Of a DNA stretch of 33,734 nucleotides, positions 7,635 through 14,991 are shown one piece after another (the stretch's first letter is position 1; each line of letters begins with the position of its first letter). A program made the translations under genes and the position numbers. Source of the DNA: Pseudomonadota bacterium (lineage in GTDB: Bacteria > Pseudomonadota > Gammaproteobacteria > Burkholderiales > Rhodocyclaceae); assembly GCA_018241665.1 (NCBI GenBank), contig JAFEDK010000042.1, positions 1-33,734 of the forward strand, in the 5' to 3' direction. The notes beneath the pieces were generated by a model. The model searched no databases. It was not told the DNA's origin and saw only the letters and a list, made by a program, of their open reading frames with translations.

Positions 7635-8960
7635 ATGAGCACCCCCAGCGTGCCGGCCTTCAGCGCCGAACAGCAGGCCTGGTACGACAAGGCTTGCGCC
7701 AAGATCGACCCGCAACGTCTGCAGAAACTCCTCTTCTCGATCGTGGACATCCATGGTCCGACGGGGGCCGCCCGTGCCGCCAGCGAGTTCATGGCCAAGC
7801 ACCTGTCGGAAGTGGGACTGAAGGCCCGCTACCAGCCGATGACCGAGACCAGCGGCAACGTGCTGGCTGAATTGCGCGGTAGCGGCGGTGGCGCGACGTT
7901 GATGCTCTACGCGCCGATTGACACCCACCTGGACCTGACCGAGGCGGAAAGCGAATGGACCGGCGCCAAGGGTGAGGCGGATATGCAGCCCCGCGCGCAG
8001 ATGCTGGACGACTGGGTCTTCGGCCTGGGCGCATCCAACCCGAAGGCGATGGTGGCTACCCTCACGGAGATCGCCACGGCGCTGATTGAGGCGGAAGTGC
8101 CTATCGTGGGGGACCTGCTGGTCGGGATGGCGGATGGGGGAATGCCGGTGGACATTTCAGCCCGCAACCACGGCGGCATGTCGAATGGGGTGCTGCATCT
8201 CCTCAACCGCGGTGCGGCAGCCGACTTCGCGGTGATCATGAAGCCCTGGAACTGGGTCTATCACGAAGAGCCGGGCATGGGCTGGTTCAAGATCCGCGTG
8301 CACGGCACCCTGGGTTATGCCGGGGTGCCCCATGACCTGCCCGCGTTCCGCAGCTCGGTGGTGCCCGCCGCCACGGTGATTCAGGAACTCGAAGCGTGGT
8401 TGCTGGAATACGCCGACCGCAACACCTCCGGCGTGATCAAGCCTCACGGGTGGATTGCCGGCGTGCGTTCCGGCGATCCGGAACGTCCGGCCTTTCCGTC
8501 TGCGGTCACCGAGATCTTCTTCGACATCCGGATCAATCCGCGCACGTCGCCGGCCAACGTGAAGGCCCAGTTCGCGGAGTTCGTGGCGGACCTTCGCCAG
8601 CGCCATCCGGACATCGTCCTCGACTGGGAAATGTATGGCTCCGTGCCCGGCGGCACCACCGATCCGGAAAGCTGGATCGTGCGTTCGGCCAAGCGGGGCT
8701 GGGAGCACATCGAGCAGCGCTCCCACGGCATGCCGGACCTGCTGGGGGGGCAGACCGACGGTACGGCACTGCGCCGCTATGGTGTTCCCACCGTGCGCAT
8801 CGGCTGGCCCTGGCCGGCTCCGAATCCTCCGCTGCCGGTTGCCGAAGGCCTGGGTGGCATGGGGGCGACCTACGTGCCGGACCTCATCCCCTGCGCGCAC
8901 AAGATCATGTACGTGCTGATCGACACCCTGACACGCAAGCGTCAGGAACTGGGGCTGTAA
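7635..8960 (+). CDS. M20-family (ArgE/DapE-like) protein with degenerate metal site
   Basis: 441 residues with the overall fold pattern of M20 amidohydrolases: an N-terminal catalytic half, a dimerisation insert around residues 210-330 (GMGWFKIRVHGTLGYAGVPH) and a return to the catalytic half with LLGGQTDGTALRRYGVPTVRIG. The canonical di-zinc residues are largely absent. The HxDxxP motif reads PIDTHLD, the bridging-Asp motif GRGxxDxKG reads GLGASNPKAMV, the Glu-Glu pair after the central strand reads ADGGMPVD, and no terminal His is obvious. It therefore probably does not act as an ordinary zinc deacylase and may use another mechanism or bind a substrate. It overlaps nothing and follows oxoR by 15 bp with GGAGAG upstream. 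Context suggests a step on an amide or lactam intermediate, but this is inference. Confidence 0.8.
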   Translation: MSTPSVPAFSAEQQAWYDKACAKIDPQRLQKLLFSIVDIHGPTGAARAASEFMAKHLSEVGLKARYQPMTETSGNVLAELRGSGGGATLMLYAPIDTHLDLTEAESEWTGAKGEADMQPRAQMLDDWVFGLGASNPKAMVATLTEIATALIEAEVPIVGDLLVGMADGGMPVDISARNHGGMSNGVLHLLNRGAAADFAVIMKPWNWVYHEEPGMGWFKIRVHGTLGYAGVPHDLPAFRSSVVPAATVIQELEAWLLEYADRNTSGVIKPHGWIAGVRSGDPERPAFPSAVTEIFFDIRINPRTSPANVKAQFAEFVADLRQRHPDIVLDWEMYGSVPGGTTDPESWIVRSAKRGWEHIEQRSHGMPDLLGGQTDGTALRRYGVPTVRIGWPWPAPNPPLPVAEGLGGMGATYVPDLIPCAHKIMYVLIDTLTRKRQELGL

Positions 8961-8967
8961 GCCCTTG

Positions 8968-8988
8968 GGGCCGGCGTCGTGCCGGCCC
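8968..8988 (+). other. Intra-operon GC hairpin
   Basis: GGGCCGGC at 8968-8975 pairs perfectly with GCCGGCCC at 8981-8988 around a GTCGT loop, 7 bp after the M20-like stop codon. There is no T-run, so it is more likely an mRNA stability or processing element than a terminator. The 75-bp gap it occupies is the longest inside this operon. Confidence 0.55.
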
Positions 8989-9035
8989 GAGAGTGTCTTG
9001 TAATCGTCCCTTGAGCTGTTTCCAGGAGATTTCCC

Positions 9036-9917
9036 ATGCCCCCGACGACCCAAGGCAGCATCACCGTGCCTGCCAGTAGCAGCGGTTTCGTCACCGTGGA
9101 CGGAGTCCGCATCCATTACCGCGAGGTGGAAGGGCCGGATGAGGCGCTTCCCGCCATCTTCACCCATGGCGGCGGGCCCGGCAGCACCGGCTGGAGCAAT
9201 TTCCGCCTGAGCGCCGCGGCCGTGTCGGCCGGTCGGCGCTGTTACTTCATCGACTTTCCGCAGTTCGGCGACTCGGACATGGTGCCGGTCGCCGGCCCGG
9301 TCTTCTCGTGGCAGGCCGACAAGCTGCGGGGATTCATGGATGCGTTGGGGATCGCCAGGGCGCATCTGATCAACCAGTCCTTCGGCGGTTGTGTGTCCAT
9401 CCGCCTGGCGGCCGATCATCCGCAGCGCGTCGCCAGCCTCACGCTGATCGGCTCCCAGCCGGTGGGGCGAGGCGTGATGGCGCCGCTGCCGCTGTTCAGC
9501 AAGCATGCCCGCAGCATCATGCACGACTATTTCGTGGCGGACGGCGGGCCGAGCCTGGACAAGATGCGCGCCTTGATCGCCCGCCTCGAATACCACGACG
9601 ACGAGCGGGTGGCCGAGGACAACGTCCGGCTGCGCTACGAGGCCAGCATCCACCCCGGTTTTCGTGCGCTGCTCCAGACGCCCGGCGCCTTTGGCGAGTG
9701 GGAAAACCTGGCGCCCGTCTTTGCTGCGGTGAAAGCCCCAACCCTGATCTTCTGGGGCCTGCACGACTGGTTTGGCGGCATCGACGTGCCCATGTTGATG
9801 CTCAACCAGTTTGCCGATGCGCGCCTGCACGTCATGGGCAATGCCGCCCATCACCTGCAAAGCGAGTGTGCCGAGGCGTTCAACGCCCACCTGCTGGCTT
9901 TTCTGGAGGGGCGGTGA
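9036..9917 (+). CDS. Alpha/beta hydrolase, second meta-cleavage-hydrolase-like enzyme
   Basis: 293 residues of the alpha/beta hydrolase fold. The oxyanion region is THGGGPGSTGWSNF. The nucleophile elbow is NQSFGG (Ser near residue 117), the acid Asp lies in WGLHDWFGG and the His in NAAHHLQSE, so the catalytic triad looks complete. It resembles C-C bond hydrolases of meta-cleavage pathways (similar YEASIHPGFRALLQ lid segment), but has HGGGPG where MhpC and the 2464 hydrolase have HGSGPG. In this operon, between an M20-like protein and two amidases, it may instead hydrolyse an ester, lactone or amide; 8-hydroxycoumarin is a lactone, so a lactonase role is one testable option. Its stop overlaps the ATG of the next gene by one base (TGATG), indicating translational coupling. 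Confidence 0.88.
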   Translation: MPPTTQGSITVPASSSGFVTVDGVRIHYREVEGPDEALPAIFTHGGGPGSTGWSNFRLSAAAVSAGRRCYFIDFPQFGDSDMVPVAGPVFSWQADKLRGFMDALGIARAHLINQSFGGCVSIRLAADHPQRVASLTLIGSQPVGRGVMAPLPLFSKHARSIMHDYFVADGGPSLDKMRALIARLEYHDDERVAEDNVRLRYEASIHPGFRALLQTPGAFGEWENLAPVFAAVKAPTLIFWGLHDWFGGIDVPMLMLNQFADARLHVMGNAAHHLQSECAEAFNAHLLAFLEGR

Positions 9918-11305
9918 TGCGCCGCTTGCACTACCAGGAGATCTCCCGGCTGGCCCCGCTGATCCGCACCCGCAAGTTGTCGCCGGTGGAGCTGACCCAG
10001 GTTTTCCTCGAGCGCATCGAGGCGCTCGATCCCCGGCTGCATGCCTACGCCCGGGTCATGGCCGATGAAGCCCGCGCTGCGGCCCAGGCCGCCGAGGCCC
10101 GTATCCTGCGCGGCGACTATCGCGGCCCGCTGGATGGCATTCCGCTGGCCGTCAAGGATCTGTTCTGGACCAAGGGTGTCGTGACGGCCGCCGGGACCAC
10201 CGTCCATCGGGATTTTGTCCCCGCGGAGGATTCGACGGTCGTGCGTCGCCTGCGCGATGCCGGTGCGATCATCCTCGGCAAGCTGCAGATGACCGAGGGC
10301 GCCTTTGCGACCCACCACCCGTCGATTCCCGCACCGGTCAATCCCTGGGGCGCGGACCACTGGACGGGGGCGTCGTCCAGCGGCTCCGGCGTGGCCACGG
10401 CGGCTGGCCTGTGCTGTGCCGCGCTGGGTACCGATACGGGCGGCTCGATCCGCTTTCCCAGCGCCGCCAACGGCCTCACCGGGCTCAAGCCGACCTGGGG
10501 ACGGGTCAGCCGGCATGGCACTTTCGAACTCGCCGCGCTGCTCGATCACGTGGGCCCCATGGCGCGCAGCGCCGCCGATGCGCGCATTCTGTTCAACGCC
10601 ATCGAAGGCCACGATCCCCTCGATCCGACGTCGGATTCGACGGCCCTGCGGGGGCGTTCCCGCGCGGTTGCCCTGAAGGGACTGACCGTCGGGCTCGACC
10701 CCTACTGGAACTCCGATGGCACCGACGATGCGACCCAGCGTGCGCTGGAGAACGTCCTCGCGACGCTGCGTAGCCTGGGGGCCAAGGTGCAGGAGGTGCG
10801 CTTTCCCGATGCCTGGCACATCGCCGGTCAATGGGAAGCCCAGTGCGGCGTCCAGACGGCTGTTGCCCACGCCGACACCTATCCCGCCCGGGCGGCGGAG
10901 TACGGCCCGGCGCTGAGCCGGTTGATCGACGTGGGGCGTGGTCTCGGTGGCTCCGCGTATCAGCGCCTGTTGCTGTCTGCGGCGGCCTTCACCGGCCGCG
11001 TCAATGCGCTGCTGGAGAGCATCGATCTGCTGCTGGTGCCGGTGCAGCCCATTGCGGCACCCACCCACGCGCAACTGGGCGCGCTGGCTGCCGACCCTCA
11101 GGCCAACCAGCGGCTCATCCAGTTCACCGCGCCTTTCAATATTTCCGGCCATCCCTCCCTGAGCCTGCCCTGCGGGCTGACCGCCGACGGGCTACCGATC
11201 GGCTTCCAGTTCGTCGCTCGCAAGGGGGGTGAGCAGACCCTGCTGGGGGCCGGGGTGGCCCTGCACCGGGCCACCGACTGGCACCGGGCCCATCCGGCTT
11301 GCTGA
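9917..11305 (+). CDS. Amidase-signature family hydrolase (first of two)
   Basis: 462 residues, a normal length for the amidase-signature (AS) family, which cleaves C-N amide bonds with a Ser-cisSer-Lys triad. The triad is intact: Lys in GIPLAVKDLF (about 78), the cis-Ser in GASSSGSG (about 153) and the nucleophile in DTGGSIRFPSAANG (about 177). There is no signal peptide. The start at 9917 overlaps the stop of the preceding hydrolase gene and has GGAGGGGCG upstream. AS enzymes include amide, urea and carbamate hydrolases, so substrate cannot be assigned by sequence alone. In a 2-oxoquinoline pathway an amidase could open the lactam of 8-hydroxy-2-oxoquinoline, a step for which I recall no assigned gene (inference). 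Confidence 0.9.
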   Translation: MRRLHYQEISRLAPLIRTRKLSPVELTQVFLERIEALDPRLHAYARVMADEARAAAQAAEARILRGDYRGPLDGIPLAVKDLFWTKGVVTAAGTTVHRDFVPAEDSTVVRRLRDAGAIILGKLQMTEGAFATHHPSIPAPVNPWGADHWTGASSSGSGVATAAGLCCAALGTDTGGSIRFPSAANGLTGLKPTWGRVSRHGTFELAALLDHVGPMARSAADARILFNAIEGHDPLDPTSDSTALRGRSRAVALKGLTVGLDPYWNSDGTDDATQRALENVLATLRSLGAKVQEVRFPDAWHIAGQWEAQCGVQTAVAHADTYPARAAEYGPALSRLIDVGRGLGGSAYQRLLLSAAAFTGRVNALLESIDLLLVPVQPIAAPTHAQLGALAADPQANQRLIQFTAPFNISGHPSLSLPCGLTADGLPIGFQFVARKGGEQTLLGAGVALHRATDWHRAHPAC

Positions 11306-11346
11306 CCCAACCCAACTTCACAGAGAACCCGAGAAGGATGCATCCC

Positions 11347-12801
11347 ATGTCCCAGATTTCCCCGACTCCCGCCGATATCGACGCGCTGACCCTTGCCGAG
11401 ACGCTGCGCCTCCTCGACAGCGGCCGCCTGAGCAGCGAGGCCCTGGTAAAGGCTTATATCGAGCGCGCCCGCGCCCATGGCGACCTCAACATCTTCATCA
11501 CGCTGGACGAAGAGGGGGCGCTGAAGGCCGCGCGCGCCGTGGATGCCGTCCGCCGCGCGGGCCAGCCGCTTGGTCCCCTGGCCGGCATTCCGGTGGTGGT
11601 CAAGGACAACATCCACGTCGCCGGCATGCCTTCGACCGCCGGCACGCCGGCGCTGGCCGGCTTCGTTCCTGCCGAAGATGCGCCGGTGGTGCGTCGCTTG
11701 CGAGAGGCGGGCGCCATCATGCTGGGCAAGACCAACATGCATGAACTGGCTTTCGGCGCGACGGGCTACAACGCCGCGTATCACGCGCCCGGGGTGGTCG
11801 GCGTACGCAACCCCTACGATCCGACCCGGATTGCCGGCGGCTCCTCGTCGGGCAGCGCGGCAGCCCTCGGCGCCCGCATGGCGCCTGCCGCCCTCGGTAC
11901 GGATACCGGTGGCTCGATGCGCATTCCCCCCGCGCTAAACGGTTGCAGCTCCCTGCGTCCGAGCGCCAGCCGTTACCCGTCCCAAGGTATCGCGCCGATT
12001 GCCAGCAGCCGTGACACCGCCGGGCCCATGGCCTTGTGCATGGCCGATGTGGCGCTGCTGGATGGCTTGATCACCGGTGAGCAGGCTTTGCCACCGGTGC
12101 AGCTCAAGACCCTGCGTCTGGGGGTGGTGCCTGATTTCTGGGCCAACATGGACGACGAAGTGGCGCCCATCATGGCCAGCGTGCGACTCAAGCTCGAGAA
12201 CGCGGGGGTTACCTTTGTCGAAGTGGACGACAAGGAGATCATGGCCCTCAACGATGCCGTGGGTTTCCCGGTGGTGTTCCACGAGGCGTATCCGGACATG
12301 GTGGACTACCTGGCTAGCCAGGGGCCCGGCATCTCCATCGAAGCCCTCCGCGCCGGGATTGCCAGCCCGGACGTGGCCGGCATCTACGACACCTTCGTGC
12401 TGCCCCGCAAGGCGCTGGACGTCGAGGGCAACGTCGTCGACTCCGCCCCTCTTTACGAGCAGGCTCAGCGCATCGGCCGCCCGGCGCTGCGCGCCCACTA
12501 CCAGGCGCTCTTCGAGCGCCATCGCCTGGATGCCTTCGTCTTTCCCACCACGCCGATTGTCGCGCCGCTGGCCAAGCCGGACGTCAGCGAGCCGCAGAAC
12601 TTTTCCCTGCTGATCCAGAACACCGAGCCCTCGGCCAGTGCCGGGTTGCCGGGCATCCAGCTCCCGGTGGGGCTCGGTGCCACGACGGGCTTGCCTGTCG
12701 GCCTGGAGCTGGACGGCCATGGCGGCGAGGACCGTCGCCTGTTGGCCATCGGCATCGCCCTCGAGAACGTGCTGGGGCGCATTGCCCCGGCTGCATTGTG
12801 A
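11347..12801 (+). CDS. Amidase-signature family hydrolase (second of two)
   Basis: 484 residues, again an AS-family hydrolase with an intact triad: Lys in GIPVVVKDNIHV (about 82), Ser in GGSSSGSAAA (about 165) and Ser in DTGGSMRIPPALNG. It differs enough from the preceding gene to be an old paralogue rather than a recent duplication. The ATG at 11347 is selected because AGAAGG lies 9 nt upstream; an ATG at 11338 directly abuts that site. It starts 41 bp after the first amidase. Having two AS enzymes in tandem suggests two successive or alternative amide cleavages, for instance lactam opening and release of a second amide, but the substrates are unknown. Confidence 0.9.
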   Translation: MSQISPTPADIDALTLAETLRLLDSGRLSSEALVKAYIERARAHGDLNIFITLDEEGALKAARAVDAVRRAGQPLGPLAGIPVVVKDNIHVAGMPSTAGTPALAGFVPAEDAPVVRRLREAGAIMLGKTNMHELAFGATGYNAAYHAPGVVGVRNPYDPTRIAGGSSSGSAAALGARMAPAALGTDTGGSMRIPPALNGCSSLRPSASRYPSQGIAPIASSRDTAGPMALCMADVALLDGLITGEQALPPVQLKTLRLGVVPDFWANMDDEVAPIMASVRLKLENAGVTFVEVDDKEIMALNDAVGFPVVFHEAYPDMVDYLASQGPGISIEALRAGIASPDVAGIYDTFVLPRKALDVEGNVVDSAPLYEQAQRIGRPALRAHYQALFERHRLDAFVFPTTPIVAPLAKPDVSEPQNFSLLIQNTEPSASAGLPGIQLPVGLGATTGLPVGLELDGHGGEDRRLLAIGIALENVLGRIAPAAL

Positions 12802-12829
12802 AATCCCCCAGAGAAAAAGGAGACACGCG

Positions 12830-13588
12830 GTGAGCATTTATCCCGACCTGCAGGACAAGGTTTTCATCGTCACCGGTGGCGGCAGCGGCATGGGCCGTGA
12901 TGCTTGCCTGGCGTTGGCGTCGGAGGGCGCGCGGGTCGTCCTCGGCAACCGCAACCGGAGTGAAGGCGAGCGCATCGTCGAAGAGATCCGTGCGGCCGGC
13001 GGCCAGGCTGTCTTCCAACCCACCGATGTCTCCCGCGCGGCGGACTGTGTAGCGCTGGTGGAGCGTGCCGTCGGGCATTTTGGCCGGCTGGACGGTGCAT
13101 TCAACAACGCGGGCCTGCAGCGCGACTTCTGCGACATCCACGAAACCCCCGACGCCGATATTTCGGACGTCATCGACATCAACCTCAAGGGCATGCTGTA
13201 CATGATGAAGTACGAGGCCGCCGCGATGCTCCGCAGCGGGGGCGGCAGCATCGTGAACAACAGCTCCATCTTCGGCCTCAAGGCCATGCCGCACCTGGCG
13301 TATTACGTCGCCGCCAAGCACGGCATCATCGGGGCCACCCGCGCGGCCGCGCTCGATTACGCCCAGCAGGGCATCCGCGTGAATGCGGTCTGCCCCGGCC
13401 CGATCAAGACGGCCAGCTATGACCGCGTGACTGGCGGCGACGACCACATGTACGACGATGGGGTGCCCATGCACCGCATCGGCCAGCCCCGGGAAGTCAG
13501 CCATGCCGTGCTGTGGCTGCTGTCGAACCAGTCGTCCTACGTGACCGGCGGTTTCATCCCGGTGGACGGCGGCATGTCGGCCAATTGA
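12830..13588 (+). CDS. Short-chain dehydrogenase/reductase (SDR)
   Basis: 252 residues of the classical SDR family. Visible motifs are the nucleotide-binding TGGGSGMG (about 14-21), NNAG (about 92), catalytic Ser in IVNNSSIFG (about 142) and YYVAAKHG (Tyr-x3-Lys, about 155-159), then NAVCPGPIKT. Arg/Asn residues after the second strand (GNRNRSEGER) favour NADP(H), though this is only suggestive. The start is GTG at 12830 with AAGGAGA upstream; any longer frame runs back into the amidase gene. It is in the middle of the plus-strand operon, 28 bp after the second amidase. It may reduce or oxidise a keto/hydroxy intermediate; the exact step is not known. Confidence 0.9.
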   Translation: MSIYPDLQDKVFIVTGGGSGMGRDACLALASEGARVVLGNRNRSEGERIVEEIRAAGGQAVFQPTDVSRAADCVALVERAVGHFGRLDGAFNNAGLQRDFCDIHETPDADISDVIDINLKGMLYMMKYEAAAMLRSGGGSIVNNSSIFGLKAMPHLAYYVAAKHGIIGATRAAALDYAQQGIRVNAVCPGPIKTASYDRVTGGDDHMYDDGVPMHRIGQPREVSHAVLWLLSNQSSYVTGGFIPVDGGMSAN

Positions 13589-13629
13589 TGCCGGCCCCCG
13601 CCTTAACAGACAGAAAAGGAGCGCAATCC

Positions 13630-14367
13630 ATGGGCAAGCGGGTCAAGATGATTTTCCCCGTTCCGATGAGCGAGGCCACCCGGCCGATGGTCGAATCCCA
13701 GCTGCCGCCGGAGTTCCGGCGCAGTGACATCGACGTGAGCTTTGTCGGCGCCGGCAGCACGATCACTCTCGCCGACAGCTACTACGACATGGCCATCATG
13801 GAGCTGGCCGTGATCCAGGCCGGCATCCAGGCGGAAGAGGAGGGCTTCGACGCGGTGTGCATCAACACCGTCAGCGATTCCGGTCTCGCCGCGCTGCGGG
13901 CCCGGCTCACCATTCCCGTTCTCTCTCCAGGTCAGAGCGCCTTCCACGTGGCCGCCATGCTCGGCCACAAGTTCAGCATCCTGACCATGTGGGAGCGCTG
14001 GTTCCCGCTCTACCGCAAGACCCTGAAGGAATACGGCCTGGAGTCCCGCCTCGCGTCCATGCGCGCCATCGACGTGCGCCCGGACACGGTGGAGCTGCTC
14101 ACCGGTAAGGAGGACATCGTGTTCGCCCGACTCGAGGAGGCTGCGCTCAAGGCCATCCACGAGGACGGCGCCGATGTCATCGTGCTCGGCTCTACCACGA
14201 TGCACCAGTCCCACGCCTACCTGGCGTCCCGTCTGCCGGTGCCGGTGCTGAACCCCGGTGTCGTGGCGTACAAGATGTGCGAGCTGTTCCTCGATCTGGG
14301 CCTGGCCCACAGCAAGAAGGCGTTCCCGTCGCCGGAAGCCTTGAAGGACGCGGCTTTCGGCATTTAA
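13630..14367 (+). CDS. Asp/Glu/hydantoin racemase-superfamily protein lacking one catalytic Cys
   Basis: 245 residues. The fold family includes hydantoin racemase, Asp/Glu racemase, maleate isomerase and arylmalonate decarboxylase. These enzymes generally use one or two cysteines placed after equivalent strands of the two lobes. Here the first Cys is present (VCINTVSDSG, about residue 77), but the second position reads VLGSTTMHQSH, a Ser where the family usually has Cys. A one-Cys enzyme could still be a decarboxylase or an isomerase with altered chemistry. It is the last gene of the operon, 41 bp after the SDR with AAAGGAG upstream, and is followed by a strong terminator. Maleate isomerases of this family end some pyridine pathways; whether this gene plays a similar part is inference. 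Confidence 0.82.
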   Translation: MGKRVKMIFPVPMSEATRPMVESQLPPEFRRSDIDVSFVGAGSTITLADSYYDMAIMELAVIQAGIQAEEEGFDAVCINTVSDSGLAALRARLTIPVLSPGQSAFHVAAMLGHKFSILTMWERWFPLYRKTLKEYGLESRLASMRAIDVRPDTVELLTGKEDIVFARLEEAALKAIHEDGADVIVLGSTTMHQSHAYLASRLPVPVLNPGVVAYKMCELFLDLGLAHSKKAFPSPEALKDAAFGI

Positions 14368-14387
14368 GTCTGTCTCCTCGGCGGTTG

Positions 14388-14423
14388 GCCTGGTTGCGGG
14401 GGAACCCGCAACCAGGCTTTTTT
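14388..14423 (+). terminator. Rho-independent terminator of the oxoR operon
   Basis: A perfect 13-bp stem, GCCTGGTTGCGGG (14388-14400) with CCCGCAACCAGGC (14405-14417), has a GGAA loop and is followed by six T residues (14418-14423). It lies 20 bp past the stop of the racemase-like gene. The last T coincides with the end of the convergent GlcG/HbpS-like gene. Confidence 0.95.
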
Positions 14424-14890
14424 CATTCCGGCGTGGCCGGGAAGACGGCCTGCAAGCCGGCCTCCGCGCAGCGCTCGTCGTCCTCGACGCTGCCCCCTGA
14501 CACGCCAATTGCACCGATCACCTCGCCGTCCACCTCGACCGGGATCCCGCCGCCGAAAACCACCAGCCGGGGGCGCTGGAGGATGTTCTGCTGGATGAGG
14601 GGCGAGTAGCCGGACAGGGCATCGCTCCACTGGGCGGTCGGCATCCGCGCGCTGGCGGCCGAGTAGGCCTTGTCCATGGCGGTCTGGAGCGAGAGCAGGG
14701 AGGAGTCGGGCATGCGCAGGAAGGCCATCAGCGTGCCGTGGCGGTCCACCACCGCGGCATTCACGTGGATGCCGAGCCGCTCCGCTTCGTCAAGGGCGGC
14801 ACTGGCCATGCGCTGTGCGGCATGACGGCTGATGTTGCGCTGGGTCACGGCCAGCTGAAGGGGTGTGTCACTCGCGTTCGTGTGTTCCAT
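14423..14890 (-). CDS. GlcG/HbpS-like protein (DUF336)
   Basis: 155 residues of the GlcG/HbpS (DUF336) family. Signatures are AALDEAERLGIHVNAAVVDRHG (an ALDEAE-type start leading to the first strand), MDKAYSAASARMPT in the middle and GGGIPVEVDGEVIGAIGVSGGSVEDD near the C-terminus. Members bind haem or small ligands and often lie in catabolic clusters without an assigned role. No signal peptide is visible. The start at 14890 is preceded by CAGGAGTATCGA; 12 upstream codons are rejected. A terminator stands between it and the upstream DUF1329 gene, so it either depends on read-through or has its own promoter. Confidence 0.88.
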   Translation of the reverse strand: MEHTNASDTPLQLAVTQRNISRHAAQRMASAALDEAERLGIHVNAAVVDRHGTLMAFLRMPDSSLLSLQTAMDKAYSAASARMPTAQWSDALSGYSPLIQQNILQRPRLVVFGGGIPVEVDGEVIGAIGVSGGSVEDDERCAEAGLQAVFPATPE

Positions 14891-14925
14891 TCGATACTCC
14901 TGGCACGGCTTTCTGCCGGGCCGCA

Positions 14926-14967
14926 CTAAAAAGAAAAAGGGGCGTGCCCGCTGACGAGCGACGCCCC
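14926..14967 (-). terminator. Rho-independent terminator after the DUF1329 gene
   Basis: On the minus strand, GGGGCGT (14967-14961) pairs with ACGCCCC (14945-14939) and is followed by a T-rich run (complement of ACTAAAAAGAAAAA, 14925-14938). It is positioned 25 bp past the DUF1329 stop and should end the transport operon. Confidence 0.8.
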
Positions 14968-14991
14968 TGTGTCACACCGCAGTGCGCTTGG

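Noticed and set aside
8157-9890. 577-codon minus-strand frame opposite the M20-like and hydrolase genes
   Set aside because: It spans two real plus-strand genes and a gap and has the same His/Gly/Arg-rich antisense composition as other shadows.
9308-9916. 203-codon N-terminal extension of the first amidase
   Set aside because: It runs through the hydrolase gene in another frame. The amidase has a good ribosome-binding site and a family-typical N-terminus at 9917.
13513-13629. Upstream extension of the racemase-like gene into the SDR gene
   Set aside because: It overlaps the SDR coding region in another frame; the ATG at 13630 has AAAGGAG upstream and begins at the family's first strand.
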